A DNA stretch of 8,045 bases from Patescibacteria group bacterium (GCA_018623505.1 JAAZVM010000016.1:1-8045), one strand, 5' to 3'; positions 1-7,094 are shown, numbered from the stretch's first letter. The notes: generated by a model from the sequence alone, not told the origin. A program made the numbers and translations.

Positions 1-1059
1 GTTATAGTATTTGATCCATCTGATACCGAAAGGCCTATATGATTAAATATACTAGAAGCGGAAACTGAAGAAGAAAAAGAATTAGTAGCAATGGATGCTA
101 TGAATATAATGATAAAACTTTTTGGTAATGAGGTTTTTGGTCCAAGAATACAAGATTACTTTAGAAATGCGGTATTAACACTTATGGATTATCCATGAGG
201 TTGAGCAATAACAGATGTAATGAAACTATTCGTAGACAATGAATTTAGATCGGAAAGAGTTAAACATGTAAAAAACCCTATTGTAAAATCTTGGTGGGAA
301 AAAACTTATGCATCTATGTGAGATAGAGAAAAAGCAGAAATAATACCTTACTTCCAAGCTAAATTCTCAGGTTTTACTACAAATAAGATGATGAGAAACA
401 TCATATGACAAGTAAAATCAAGTTTTGATATACTTGATGTAATGCAATCAGGAAAAATATTAGTTGTAAATCTAAGTAAATGAAGACTGTGAGATTTTAA
501 CTCTAAACTTCTTGGTATGATGCTTGTATCAAAAATACAAATGGCTGCCATGAGAAGAGATAGAATCCCAAAAGCTGAAAGAACTGATTTTTATCTATAT
601 ATAGATGAATTTCAAAACTATGTAACAGACAGTATAGAATCTATATTATCTGAAGCCAGAAAATATAGACTTTCTCTAAATATAGCTCACCAATACTTAT
701 GACAATTAGAGCAAAGTGATGCTCTTACAAAATCAAGCCTAAACTTAAAACAAGCAATTTTTGGTAATGTATGAAGTATTATGAGTTATAAAATTGGTCC
801 TGAAGATGGTGAATTTATGGCAAAGTACTATGCTCCTACTTTTTCAGATCAAGATTTGGTAAATATGGATAAGTTTAAAGCTACTATGAAATTGGCAGTT
901 GATAATCAACCAACTACACCTTTTTCTATAATTCCAGTTAATCCTTACCTAGAAAATTGAGAAGAAAAATTAGCAAAAGCTTTTACTGAACTTTCTAGAC
1001 TAAAATATGGTAGAGATAAAGAATTTGTAAGTAAAGAGATAGAATATAGAATCTGATAA
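1..1059 (+). CDS. VirD4/TraD-like (type IV secretion DNA-binding) P-loop ATPase, 3' part
   Basis: Open from the first base in frame 1 with UGA read as Gly; 352 residues are visible and the 5' end lies outside the window. The protein resembles the C-terminal half of VirD4/TraG/TraD-type coupling ATPases common in CPR genomes. A DPSDTE..IGLNIL segment follows the missing Walker A region. A Walker B-like strand FYLYIDEFQ sits near residues 197-204 (D202, E203), followed by an SILSEARKYRLSLNIAHQYLGQL stretch (about 215-237), the usual position of the sensor/arginine-rich helix and the Q-loop-like histidine. Family members are hexameric inner-membrane pumps that move DNA or protein. The membrane and Walker A parts cannot be checked here. 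Gly is coded about equally by UGA (11) and GGN (10). The last sense codon is UGA directly before the UAA stop. It converges on the next gene. Family-level assignment is fairly sure; the exact role (conjugation, surface secretion, pilus) is open. Confidence 0.85.
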
Positions 1060-1061
1060 AC

Positions 1062-1096
1062 AAAAAAACTAAACTTTAAAGTTTAGTTTTTGTTTT
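1062..1096. terminator. Bidirectional intrinsic terminator
   Basis: A perfect inverted repeat AAAAACTAAACTTT (1064-1077) / AAAGTTTAGTTTTT (1078-1091) sits between two convergent genes. It has a T-rich tail on the + strand (1087-1096) and an A-run at 1062-1068 that serves as the T-run for - strand transcripts. It starts two bases after the UAA of the upstream ATPase gene and reaches the UAA of the - strand gene. It therefore very likely ends both transcripts. Confidence 0.85.
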
Positions 1097-1916
1097 AAAA
1101 ATTTTTAAGTTCATATATATAATTATCATTTGATTTTATATATATTTTATCATCTAATTTATAAAAGTTTTTATAAGAAAAATCTATATCCAACACTTTT
1201 TCTTTTACTCTTGTATTTGGATTATAATAAAAAATAATATCATTATTAGTCTCTATTGATAAGTTTGATTTTCTTCTTTGATCCTCTGATTCAACTATTC
1301 ATAGATAACCATCTTTATAAACTACAAAATCATTAAAGTAGTCAAAGTATTTAGAATTCTTTTTTTGAATGCTATATACAAAACTTCAAGACTCAGTTAC
1401 AATTATATAATCTCAATTATCATACTTTACATATTCAACTTTTGGAGATATTTTTACAGTATATAATTTATTTCTTAAAGAATCATATATATAATTTTCA
1501 ACTCATATACTTAAGTGATAAGTTTTTATAGAACCATATACTTCATAAATATTTAACTCTGACTTATCTAAAAAACTTATGTTTGATAATACTTTCTTAT
1601 CATTTAAAAAAAGATCTAGATTTATACTATTTTTTTCAAAAGAAAATCTTTCAACTCAAAAATACTTAACAAGATAACTCTCAGAATCATTTTTCAATCT
1701 ATCAATAACATCTTGATTTGTTTCTATATCTATACTTTCTTCAGATATATCTATCTTTTCAAGAAAAGGTAAAGTATTTTTTTCTAATTCTTGTTTTTCT
1801 AATTCTTGTAATCTTCTTTCTTCTACTTTGCTAGGTATATAAAAATAAGTCCAATAAACAAAAAAAACTATTCACATAACTAATAAAATCAAAACTCAAA
1901 AAAGTCTATTTTTCAT
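1095..1916 (-). CDS. Membrane-anchored protein with beta-rich external domain, unknown function
   Basis: 273 residues with UGA as Gly (7 UGA, 2 GGU), start ATG at 1916, stop UAA. I do not recognise the family. One strongly hydrophobic helix spans about residues 5-27 after a short MKNR start, so an N-in single-pass anchor is likely. It is followed by a charged helical stretch with a duplicated QELEK unit (residues 37-46). The remainder (about 90-273) alternates Tyr/Ile/Val strands with short polar turns, for example GVENYIYDSLRNKLYTVKI and DNGDYIIVTESGSFVYSI. This pattern suggests several beta-hairpins, perhaps part of a propeller-like or PEGA-like extracellular domain of the sort CPR bacteria often carry; that is inference from pattern only. 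No catalytic motif and no cysteine was seen. It is transcribed alone, divergently from folD, and shares a terminator with the convergent ATPase gene. No Shine-Dalgarno sequence precedes the ATG. Confidence 0.85.
1779..1808 (-). repeat. Perfect 15-bp tandem duplication inside coding sequence
   Basis: Two exact adjacent copies of TTTTTCTAATTCTTG (+ strand 1779-1793 and 1794-1808). Read on the - strand they encode QELEK twice, in the charged stretch after the membrane helix. Being 15 bp, the duplication keeps the frame and lengthens a likely stalk helix by five residues. Confidence 0.9.
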
Positions 1917-1924
1917 ATTTTTAA

Positions 1925-1954
1925 ATTAATATATTTAACTTTGTATATATTAAT
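1925..1954. promoter_or_regulatory. Inverted repeat in divergent intergenic region (possible promoter/operator of the - strand gene)
   Basis: Arms ATTAATATAT (1925-1934) and ATATATTAAT (1945-1954) form a perfect 10-bp inverted repeat with a 10-bp spacer, just upstream of the ATG at 1916. On the - strand, TATATA-like hexamers in this repeat could act as a -10 element, with a TTGTAA about 18 bp further upstream. The region is almost pure A/T, so chance is a real alternative. Confidence 0.3.
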
Positions 1955-1981
1955 TATTTAGCTAAGATTACAAAATTTATC

Positions 1982-2009
1982 TTGATAAAAAAGATTATTC
2001 ATATATACT
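1982..2009 (+). promoter_or_regulatory. Sigma-70-type promoter for folD
   Basis: TTGATA (1982-1987) and TATACT (2004-2009) are separated by 16 bp and lie 32 bp before the folD ATG, giving a predicted leader of about 25 nt. That leader is A-rich with no Shine-Dalgarno sequence. Confidence 0.6.
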
Positions 2010-2041
2010 TTTTTAGTTAATTTTAGATATAAATATAAAAA

Positions 2042-2875
2042 ATGATAATAAACTGAACAAAGATAGCAGAAGAAATATATACACAATTAAAAAATGATAT
2101 TAAAAGTTTTAAAAGCAAACCTAGCTTATGAGCAATTTTAGTTTGAAATAATCCATCAAGTCTAAGATATATAAAACAAAAAGAAAAGTGGGCAAAAGAG
2201 ATTTGAATAAACTTTATATTAAAAAAAATTCCTGAAAATATCAAGGAAAGAGATTTGTACAATATAGTAAAAGAGTTTAATGATGATATAAATATAAATT
2301 GATATATAGTTCAATTACCTCTTCCTCCACATATAGATTCTCAAAAAATCATAAACAACATACATCCAAAAAAAGATGTAGATGGTTTTCATCCAAATAA
2401 TATGTGAAAAGTATTATTGTGAGATAAAAATTGATTTGTTCCATGTACACCAGCAGGTATTATTGAAATATTAGAAAAAGAAGAAATAAAAGTAGAATGA
2501 AAAAAAGTATGTGTTATATGAAGAAGTAATATAGTATGAAAACCTATGGTTTCTCTTTTGATAAATATGTGAGCTACAGTGATAGCATGCAATAGTAAAA
2601 CAAAAGATTTAGATAAACATACATCTAGTGCTGATGTAGTTATAGTTGCTGCATGAAACCCATGATTACTCAAAGTAAATATGATTAAATATTGAGCAGT
2701 TATAATAGATGTATGATTTACAGTTATAGATGATATTATATACTGAGATGCTGATACAAAGCTTATAGATTTGGTATGAAACAAAATAACACCTGTTCCA
2801 GGGTGAGTTTGAAGCTTAACTGTTGCAATGCTTATGAAAAATACTATTAAAGCATATAAAATACAAAATAAATAG
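2042..2875 (+). CDS. folD: Bifunctional methylene-THF dehydrogenase / methenyl-THF cyclohydrolase FolD
   Basis: 277 residues, a normal full length for FolD. It oxidises 5,10-methylene-tetrahydrofolate to methenyl-THF with NAD(P)+ and hydrolyses this to 10-formyl-THF, in the cytoplasm. Hallmarks in order: the catalytic Y43-x3-K47 pair (SLRYIKQK), the VQLPLPP motif (about 90-96), KDVDGF (111-116), PCTPAGI (134-140), the nucleotide-binding GRSNIVGKP (160-168), and the C-terminal PGGVGSLT (263-270). Twenty of 23 glycines are UGA, including the GRS glycine and the second glycine of PGG, so this gene alone proves the code. Start ATG 2042 gives the usual N-terminus; stop is UAG. It has its own promoter and a terminator overlapping the stop, so it is monocistronic. 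No other folate gene is adjacent. Confidence 0.97.
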
Positions 2876-2913
2876 CCTATTTTTTAGCTTAAAATAAAGG
2901 CTATTTATTTTTT
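2865..2913 (+). terminator. Intrinsic terminator of folD
   Basis: A perfect 13-bp stem AAAATAAATAGCC (2865-2877) / GGCTATTTATTTT (2899-2911) with a 21-nt loop and a T-rich end. The left arm contains the folD stop codon (TAG 2873-2875), so terminator and coding sequence overlap. Confidence 0.75.
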
Positions 2914-2935
2914 AATAAAAAAGTATAAAAAAGTT

Positions 2936-2963
2936 TTGACTTATCATCATTTTTTAATAATAT
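2936..2963 (+). promoter_or_regulatory. Promoter of the tRNA cluster
   Basis: TTGACT (2936-2941), a 16-bp spacer and TAATAT (2958-2963) lie about 20 bp before the first base of tRNA-Gly. This is the best -35 box in the window, as expected for a stable-RNA promoter. No second promoter is evident before tRNA-Ile or tRNA-Pro. Confidence 0.65.
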
Positions 2964-2983
2964 ATCTCTCGCAAGATTGATAT

Positions 2984-3060
2984 GCGGGTATAGCTCAATT
3001 GGCTAGAGCATCTGCCTTCCAAGCAGAGGGTTGTGGGTTCGAGTCCCATTACCCGCTCCA
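2984..3060 (+). tRNA. tRNA-Gly(TCC)
   Basis: A complete 77-nt cloverleaf with encoded CCA. Acceptor GCGGGTA pairs with TACCCGC, the discriminator is T, and the anticodon loop CTTCCAA carries TCC at 3018-3020 on a TCTGC/GCAGA stem. The T-arm contains GGTTCGAGTCC. The G1-C72, C2-G71, G3-C70 and U73 identity elements of bacterial tRNA-Gly are present. This tRNA reads GGA and probably other GGN codons. The separate tRNA-Gly(TCA) needed to read UGA is not in this window. Confidence 0.97.
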
Positions 3061-3073
3061 TTAAATTTTGCAA

Positions 3074-3108
3074 AGTAGAAAGTATATAAAACTACTTTCT
3101 ATTTTTTT
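3074..3108 (+). terminator. Terminator-like hairpin between tRNA-Gly and tRNA-Ile
   Basis: A perfect 9-bp stem TAGAAAGTA (3076-3084) / TACTTTCTA (3093-3101) with an 8-nt loop, followed by seven T's (3102-3108). It is a textbook intrinsic terminator by shape, yet it lies inside the tRNA cluster, four bases before tRNA-Ile. It may allow partial read-through, or it may be a processing signal. Confidence 0.6.
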
Positions 3109-3112
3109 ATAA

Positions 3113-3189
3113 GGGTGTATAGCTCAGTTGGTTAGAGCGCATGACTGATAATCATGAGGTCCCTGGTTCAACTCCAGGTATACCCACCA
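3113..3189 (+). tRNA. tRNA-Ile(GAT)
   Basis: A 77-nt cloverleaf with encoded CCA. Acceptor GGGTGTA pairs with TATACCC (one G-U), the D-loop is TAGCTCAGTTGGTTAGAGC, and the anticodon loop CTGATAA carries GAT at 3147-3149 on a CATGA/TCATG stem. The T-arm is CTGGTTCAACTCCAG. The discriminator is A. It reads AUC/AUU. Confidence 0.97.
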
Positions 3190-3216
3190 TTTTTTCAAAA
3201 AATATAAAAAATAAAA

Positions 3217-3292
3217 CGGAGATTAGCGCAATTGGTAGCGCACACGGTTTGGGACCGTGGGGTTGCGAGTTCGAGTCCCGCATCTCCGACCA
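3217..3292 (+). tRNA. tRNA-Pro(TGG)
   Basis: A 76-nt cloverleaf with encoded CCA. Acceptor CGGAGAT pairs with ATCTCCG (the C1-G72 pair typical of bacterial tRNA-Pro), the anticodon loop TTTGGGA carries TGG at 3250-3252 on a CACGG/CCGTG stem, and the discriminator is A. A single TGG tRNA can read all CCN codons by wobble. It follows tRNA-Ile by 27 bp and is probably cotranscribed. Confidence 0.97.
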
Positions 3293-3309
3293 TTTGATAC
3301 AATTAAGAG

Positions 3310-3347
3310 AAATAGCATTAACTTTTCCTAAGTTCGTGCTATTTTTT
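3310..3347 (+). terminator. Terminator of the tRNA cluster
   Basis: AAATAGCA (3310-3317) pairs with TGCTATTT (3337-3344). After a 2x2 internal loop, AACTT (3320-3324) pairs with AAGTT (3330-3334) around a TTCCT loop. Six T's (3342-3347) follow. The 96 bp from here to the end of the convergent ribA gene hold no recognisable feature and look slightly less A/T-rich than the surroundings. Confidence 0.7.
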
Positions 3348-3443
3348 GTTGGTTCTAACCTATTTAATCAGCCACCTCTATTATTCAACTCATTTTCTAG
3401 TATTCTAAACCAAAGATACAGTTCTATAGCCAGTACTCAGTTT

Positions 3444-4013
3444 TTAAGAATAATGTCATAATTTTTCTTGCTTTATTTTCAAATAAGAACTTGCGTTACA
3501 ACTTAATCAATCAATTATTATTGATTCTCTATTAATTATAAAATTATTATCAAGAAATGGTTTAGTTTTTCTAGGATTATTTGTATGTAAATTAATAATA
3601 TTAGTACTTATTAAACTTTTAAATAAATCAACTGCTGGTATATAATTTCTAACATCTTGTTCAAGTCATAATTCATCATAAGCTTCCTTTGTATCTAATC
3701 ATTTTTTTTGAGATAAACCATAAGCCAAAAATTTATTTTTTATTCATTGACCTCTTCATTCTTGAAATAAATATATTAAAACCCCTCAGCTATTTTTCAT
3801 AATTTCTATAAAGTGCATTAATTGCTCATTACAATCACAATCATCTGATCAAAAAATTTCACTAAAAAAGCAAGAAGAATGTAATCTGACATCAATAAAA
3901 TCTTTTGATAAATCTCAATATGTAAAGATAATACCGGACTCTCAATTAAAATCAAAATAATAAGCTTTTGTTTTTAATCAATGTAAACTAAAATCAATAG
4001 ATATATAATTCAT
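3444..4013 (-). CDS. ribA: GTP cyclohydrolase II (RibA type)
   Basis: 189 residues, close to the single-domain E. coli enzyme (196). The family opens GTP to 2,5-diamino-6-ribosylamino-4-pyrimidinone 5'-phosphate with release of formate and pyrophosphate, the first step of riboflavin synthesis. Key residues are kept. The zinc ligands follow C48-x10-C59-x-C61. QEGRGQGI (84-91) binds GTP. Y98 aligns with E. coli Y105. D120-x-R122 aligns with D126/R128. TNNP (144-147) and a final EKLGH tail complete the fold. There is no fused RibB domain. ATG 4013 is the only possible start because UAG lies two codons upstream; no Shine-Dalgarno sequence is present. Gly is 11 UGA and 4 GGN. It is last in a run with ansA and a hydrolase-like remnant. 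No other rib gene is nearby, so the product may serve something other than riboflavin synthesis; that is inference. Confidence 0.92.
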
Positions 4014-4063
4014 AATCTAAAATTAAATATTAAAAAAGGTTCAATATTTTCATACAATCACTT

Positions 4064-4375
4064 CTATAATTCCTTTCAATTCTCAAAAGGAACAGTTTCA
4101 TCATCTCTAGTACTTAATACGATTAAATCATTAAAATTACTAGATAAATCTATACTAGCTGAATATAAATTGTTATAAAATTCAAATAAATTCTTTCTTG
4201 AAGAGTCTAGATATTTTCATCTTCAAAAATCTAAACTCATATAATTTATTTTAAATATTATTTGTTCTATTTTAACATAACTTGTATTTCTAATCAATTT
4301 TTCACTAATTTCTCAAGTTCTATGATATATCACAGTAAAAATTAAAATATATCTTAAATTTAAAAAATTAAATTC
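4064..4375 (-). pseudogene. Hydrolase-like open frame, probably a decayed fragment
   Basis: Between ansA and ribA one - strand frame is open (UGA as Gly) from just after a UAA at 4376 to a UAG at 4064. Possible starts are GTG 4333 (89 residues) or ATG 4240 (58 residues). The end of this frame, LIVLSTRDDETVPFENGKEL, resembles the strand and acidic-residue loop (D-D-x-x-V-P-F) near the C-terminus of alpha/beta hydrolases, especially the small RBBP9/YdeN type. No nucleophile elbow (GxSxG) precedes it. Beyond the UAG the same frame stays open and continues KGLYENIEPFLI, but with no catalytic-histidine motif. I read this as a remnant cut at both ends, but a genuine small protein cannot be excluded. 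The family link rests on one short motif. Confidence 0.35.
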
Positions 4376-4405
4376 TTAAATACTAAATAGTATACTATAT
4401 TTGAC

Positions 4406-5428
4406 CTAAATACTCAATAAGTCTCAATTTATATTATTTAATAATACATCTTTTATTTTATTATTGTGTCAATAAAACTTCTTAATAGACCACATAAGTT
4501 TTGCTATCGAGGCTTCTGTAGTTAAATTATATCAATTAATACAACCTAAATCTATTAAAGCCTTTCATCAAGCATATTTTAATTCAGTAATTCAATATAA
4601 ACATTGAGATTTTAATATTATTATCATTCAAGAGTTTATACAGTTCTCTATTTGATTTTTAAACTCTTCATCACTAGGAAAATTTCAATCTCAAAATCAT
4701 TCTATTACTAATCATCTAATTCATTTTTCTATAAAAAAGTTAAAAATACAATAATCAATTCAAGGATATAATTTTAAAATAGATACTTTTGATTCTAGTT
4801 TTTCATCTATATCTATATTTACTGAAGTTTTTAAAATCTCATTATTTATTTGTGTAGATATTTCTTCATTAATAATTAAATCATTATTTTTAAACTTTCA
4901 AACTAAAGGAAAATTTGGTGAATCAAATGTTGTAAATGATGTAGTATTTAATTTTACTGCTTTATTTCACATAACTAATTTATCTCAAAAAGATATATAT
5001 ACTCAAAATAAATTTGAATTAATACTAGCTTTAAAAGAATTGATTATATTATTTATAGCATCAGTTAATTCATACTCTATTGGTATCATAGATCAAGTTA
5101 AAACTACTGGTTTTCTTAATCATTTTAACATATATGATAAAGTTGAAGATGTATAAGTCATAGTATCAGTTCAATGTACTACAACAAATCAATCATATTC
5201 ATTTTTTATTTGATTAATTTTTGAAGCTATTATTTCAATATTTTCAATATTTAAATCTGAACTATCAATATTATATAAATCTATAAAATCTACCTCTACT
5301 TCTTTTCAGATAATATCATTTAATCTATTAATAAATCAATTCGCATCATCTGAAACTACTAATCATTTATCTGATGAAGTGGAAATAATAGTTCATCAAG
5401 TTGTTAAAAAAGCTATTTTTTTATTCAT
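4406..5428 (-). CDS. ansA: Type I (cytoplasmic) L-asparaginase
   Basis: 340 residues, matching E. coli AnsA (338). It hydrolyses asparagine to aspartate and ammonia. The first catalytic motif TTGGTI gives nucleophile T13. The second, VVVHGTDTMTYTSSTL, gives T87-D88, and the conserved lysine is K159 in the NKAVKLNTT stretch. The KPVVLTGSMIP segment (106-116) is typical, as is the C-terminal LTTEASIAKLMW. No signal peptide is present, so it is cytoplasmic. There is no extra N-terminal domain, which argues against GatD of the tRNA amidotransferase. Glycine is coded by UGA 26 times and by GGU once, the most extreme bias in the window. ATG 5428 is right at the family start; there is no Shine-Dalgarno sequence and no convincing -35/-10 pair. 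The stop is UAG. No terminator was seen after it, so the downstream frames, including ribA, may be cotranscribed. Confidence 0.95.
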
Positions 5429-5535
5429 AGTAATGTAATATAAATTTTAACTAAAATTGATTAAAACTACTTTTTTGAAATATAAAAATATCTCAAAAAT
5501 TGCGTTTCAGCTATTAATTAATTTTAATAATTATA

Positions 5536-5558
5536 TATTATCATAAATTATGATAATA
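5536..5558. promoter_or_regulatory. 11-bp perfect dyad upstream of ansA
   Basis: Arms TATTATCATAA (5536-5546) and TTATGATAATA (5548-5558) flank a single A. The dyad lies 108 bp upstream of the ansA start and just past the ABC-F terminator. It has no adjacent T-run on either strand, so it looks more like a protein-binding palindrome than a terminator. The rest of 5429-5602 is A/T-rich and shows nothing I can name. Confidence 0.4.
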
Positions 5559-5570
5559 AGCAAAATAACT

Positions 5571-5599
5571 AAAAAAAGCATTAGATAAACTCTAATACT
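5571..5599 (-). terminator. Terminator of the ABC-F gene
   Basis: On the - strand AGTATTAGA pairs with TCTAATGCT (9 bp with one G-U; + strand 5591-5599 and 5577-5585) around a 5-nt loop, then runs into T7 (A's at 5571-5577). It begins four bases after the UAG stop. Confidence 0.75.
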
Positions 5600-5602
5600 T
5601 CT

Positions 5603-7060
5603 CTATAAATCAAGATATTGATCAATTCTGATTTGCCATACAAATTCATTCACATGAGAAACCAAAATCATAGCTCATTCAAATTCATCTAAAGCCTTTG
5701 CTATAACTGGTATATGTCTAAAGTTTATATGATTAGTTGGTTCATCTAAAATCAATAATCCAGGTTTTAAAAATACTAGCCTACAAAAAGCTACAAGTCA
5801 TTTTTGACCTTCTGATAAATCTCAAATCCTAGTTTTCATTATTTGACCATCGATAAGAAAACCTGCAGCAGTAGATCTAAACTCTTGTTCACCTATTTCT
5901 TCTGGAGCAGTTTCTCTTAAACACTCATAAACAGTTTGATTGAAGTCTAAGTTTGAAAAGTCTTGTCTATAATAACCTATTTTAACTCAAGGAGCTAATT
6001 CTGCTCATGACTCATCACCATTAACTATTTTCTCAAGTAATGTTGATTTTCAAATTCCATTTGGTCAAGCAAGTTGTAAATGGTCATCTTTTCTTATTTG
6101 TACATCAACTTCTTTTACTGTTACTTCATCGTCTTTTATAATATGTACAGATTTTATATTAAGAAGAACTCAACCAATATTTTCTTGAAGTGGTATTTTA
6201 AATTCTCTTATAGTTTTATCTTCCCTTCTATTATCAAGCATATTATCTTCCATTTCAGCTGCTGCTTCTCTCATTTTTTTTGCTACGGCTCTTAGCTTAC
6301 CTCATTTATGAGCAAATACATTAGCTTGATCTTTTTTAGCTTGGGCTTCTTTTTTAAGTCTAGCATTTGCCATATTTTCTTTTTCAATTTTAGACTTTAT
6401 TTGTTCTACTACATCATGATAATTTCATACAAATTGATCTACATGTTTTGTATGTACATCAAGATATAATACTCAATCAGTAAAACTATTTAAAAACTCA
6501 GCATCATGGCTAATTACTAAAACAGTTTTTTTGTAATTTTGTAAAAATTCAGTTAGATGCCAAATACCATCTGTATCTAGATTATTAGTTGGTTCATCCA
6601 AAAGTAAGATATCTGGTTTTTGGATAAGTGCAGCAGCTAATAATAATCTAGCTTGTTGTCATCATGAAAAAGCATTTATTTTTTTATTATAATCTTTTAC
6701 TTTTAGATTTACTACATCAAGTATTTCTGCTATTTCCCTATCTATATTAAAAACTCTGTCATCTGGAAAATATTTTCTAAAAAACTCACTTACTGATAAC
6801 TCCTTATCTTCTGGTAAAACAACTTGATATCAAGTTGCAATACTTAATTTACTATCAATATTTATTACTCACATTTTCTTTTCTAGAGTACCATTAATAA
6901 GCTTAAAAATAGTTGATTTACCTGCACCATTTTGTCACATTATAGTGATTTTTGACCCCTGTCTTATGTTAAAATTAACTTCCTCTAAGATAGGTTTTCT
7001 AAAGTCATAATGAAAATCTACATTTTTAAAACTTATTACTGTTTCATTTGTTTGAGCCAT
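5603..7060 (-). CDS. ABC-F family ATPase (ribosome-associated type)
   Basis: 485 residues: two ABC ATPase domains in one chain and no membrane segment, the ABC-F layout. Such proteins bind the ribosomal E site and help translation or give antibiotic protection. Domain 1 has Walker A GQNGAGKST (42-50), signature FSGGQ (131-135), Walker B LLLDEP (152-157) and SHD switch H185. A charged, helical interdomain linker (about 215-300, with KKEAQAKK and KKMREAAAEM) corresponds to the P-site-tRNA-facing arm. Domain 2 has Walker A GPNGIGKST (332-340), but a divergent signature LSEGQKG (415-421), DEPTNHIN in place of DEPTNHLD (439-446) and SHV in place of SHD (468-470). Glycine use is mixed (16 UGA, 15 GGN). 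ATG 7060 gives a complete domain 1; stop is UAG. It has its own upstream -10 and downstream terminator. I cannot name the subfamily. Confidence 0.95.
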
Positions 7061-7094
7061 TTATATTTATTATTAATTTATTAAAATCCTCAGT

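Noticed and set aside
348..551. - strand open frame of about 67 codons
   Set aside because: Antisense to the VirD4-like ATPase gene and without any recognisable motif.
2023..2262. - strand open frame of about 79 codons
   Set aside because: Antisense to the 5' end of folD and its promoter; hydrophobic composition is a by-product of A/T-rich complement.
2389..2784. - strand open frame of about 131 codons
   Set aside because: It is entirely antisense to folD, whose product is certain.
1..2875. Apparent pseudogenes full of premature UGA stops
   Set aside because: Each UGA falls at a glycine position and the genes are otherwise intact; this is the genetic code, not decay.
3061..3300. tRNA-Pro or tRNA-Ile 3' end as an integration (att) site
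   Set aside because: I saw no second copy of the tRNA 3' sequence and no integrase gene in the window.
3300..3442. - strand frame open with UGA as Gly between ribA and tRNA-Pro (contains ILENELNNRGGG)
   Set aside because: It continues antisense into tRNA-Pro, has no convincing start and matches no family I know; most likely non-coding.
3141..3461. + strand open frame of about 106 codons running through tRNA-Ile and tRNA-Pro
   Set aside because: It lies over two certain tRNA genes and a terminator; such frames are a well-known artefact of tRNA sequence.
6080..6295. + strand open frame of about 71 codons rich in Phe and Tyr
   Set aside because: Antisense to the ABC-F linker and second domain; typical complement of Lys-rich coding sequence.
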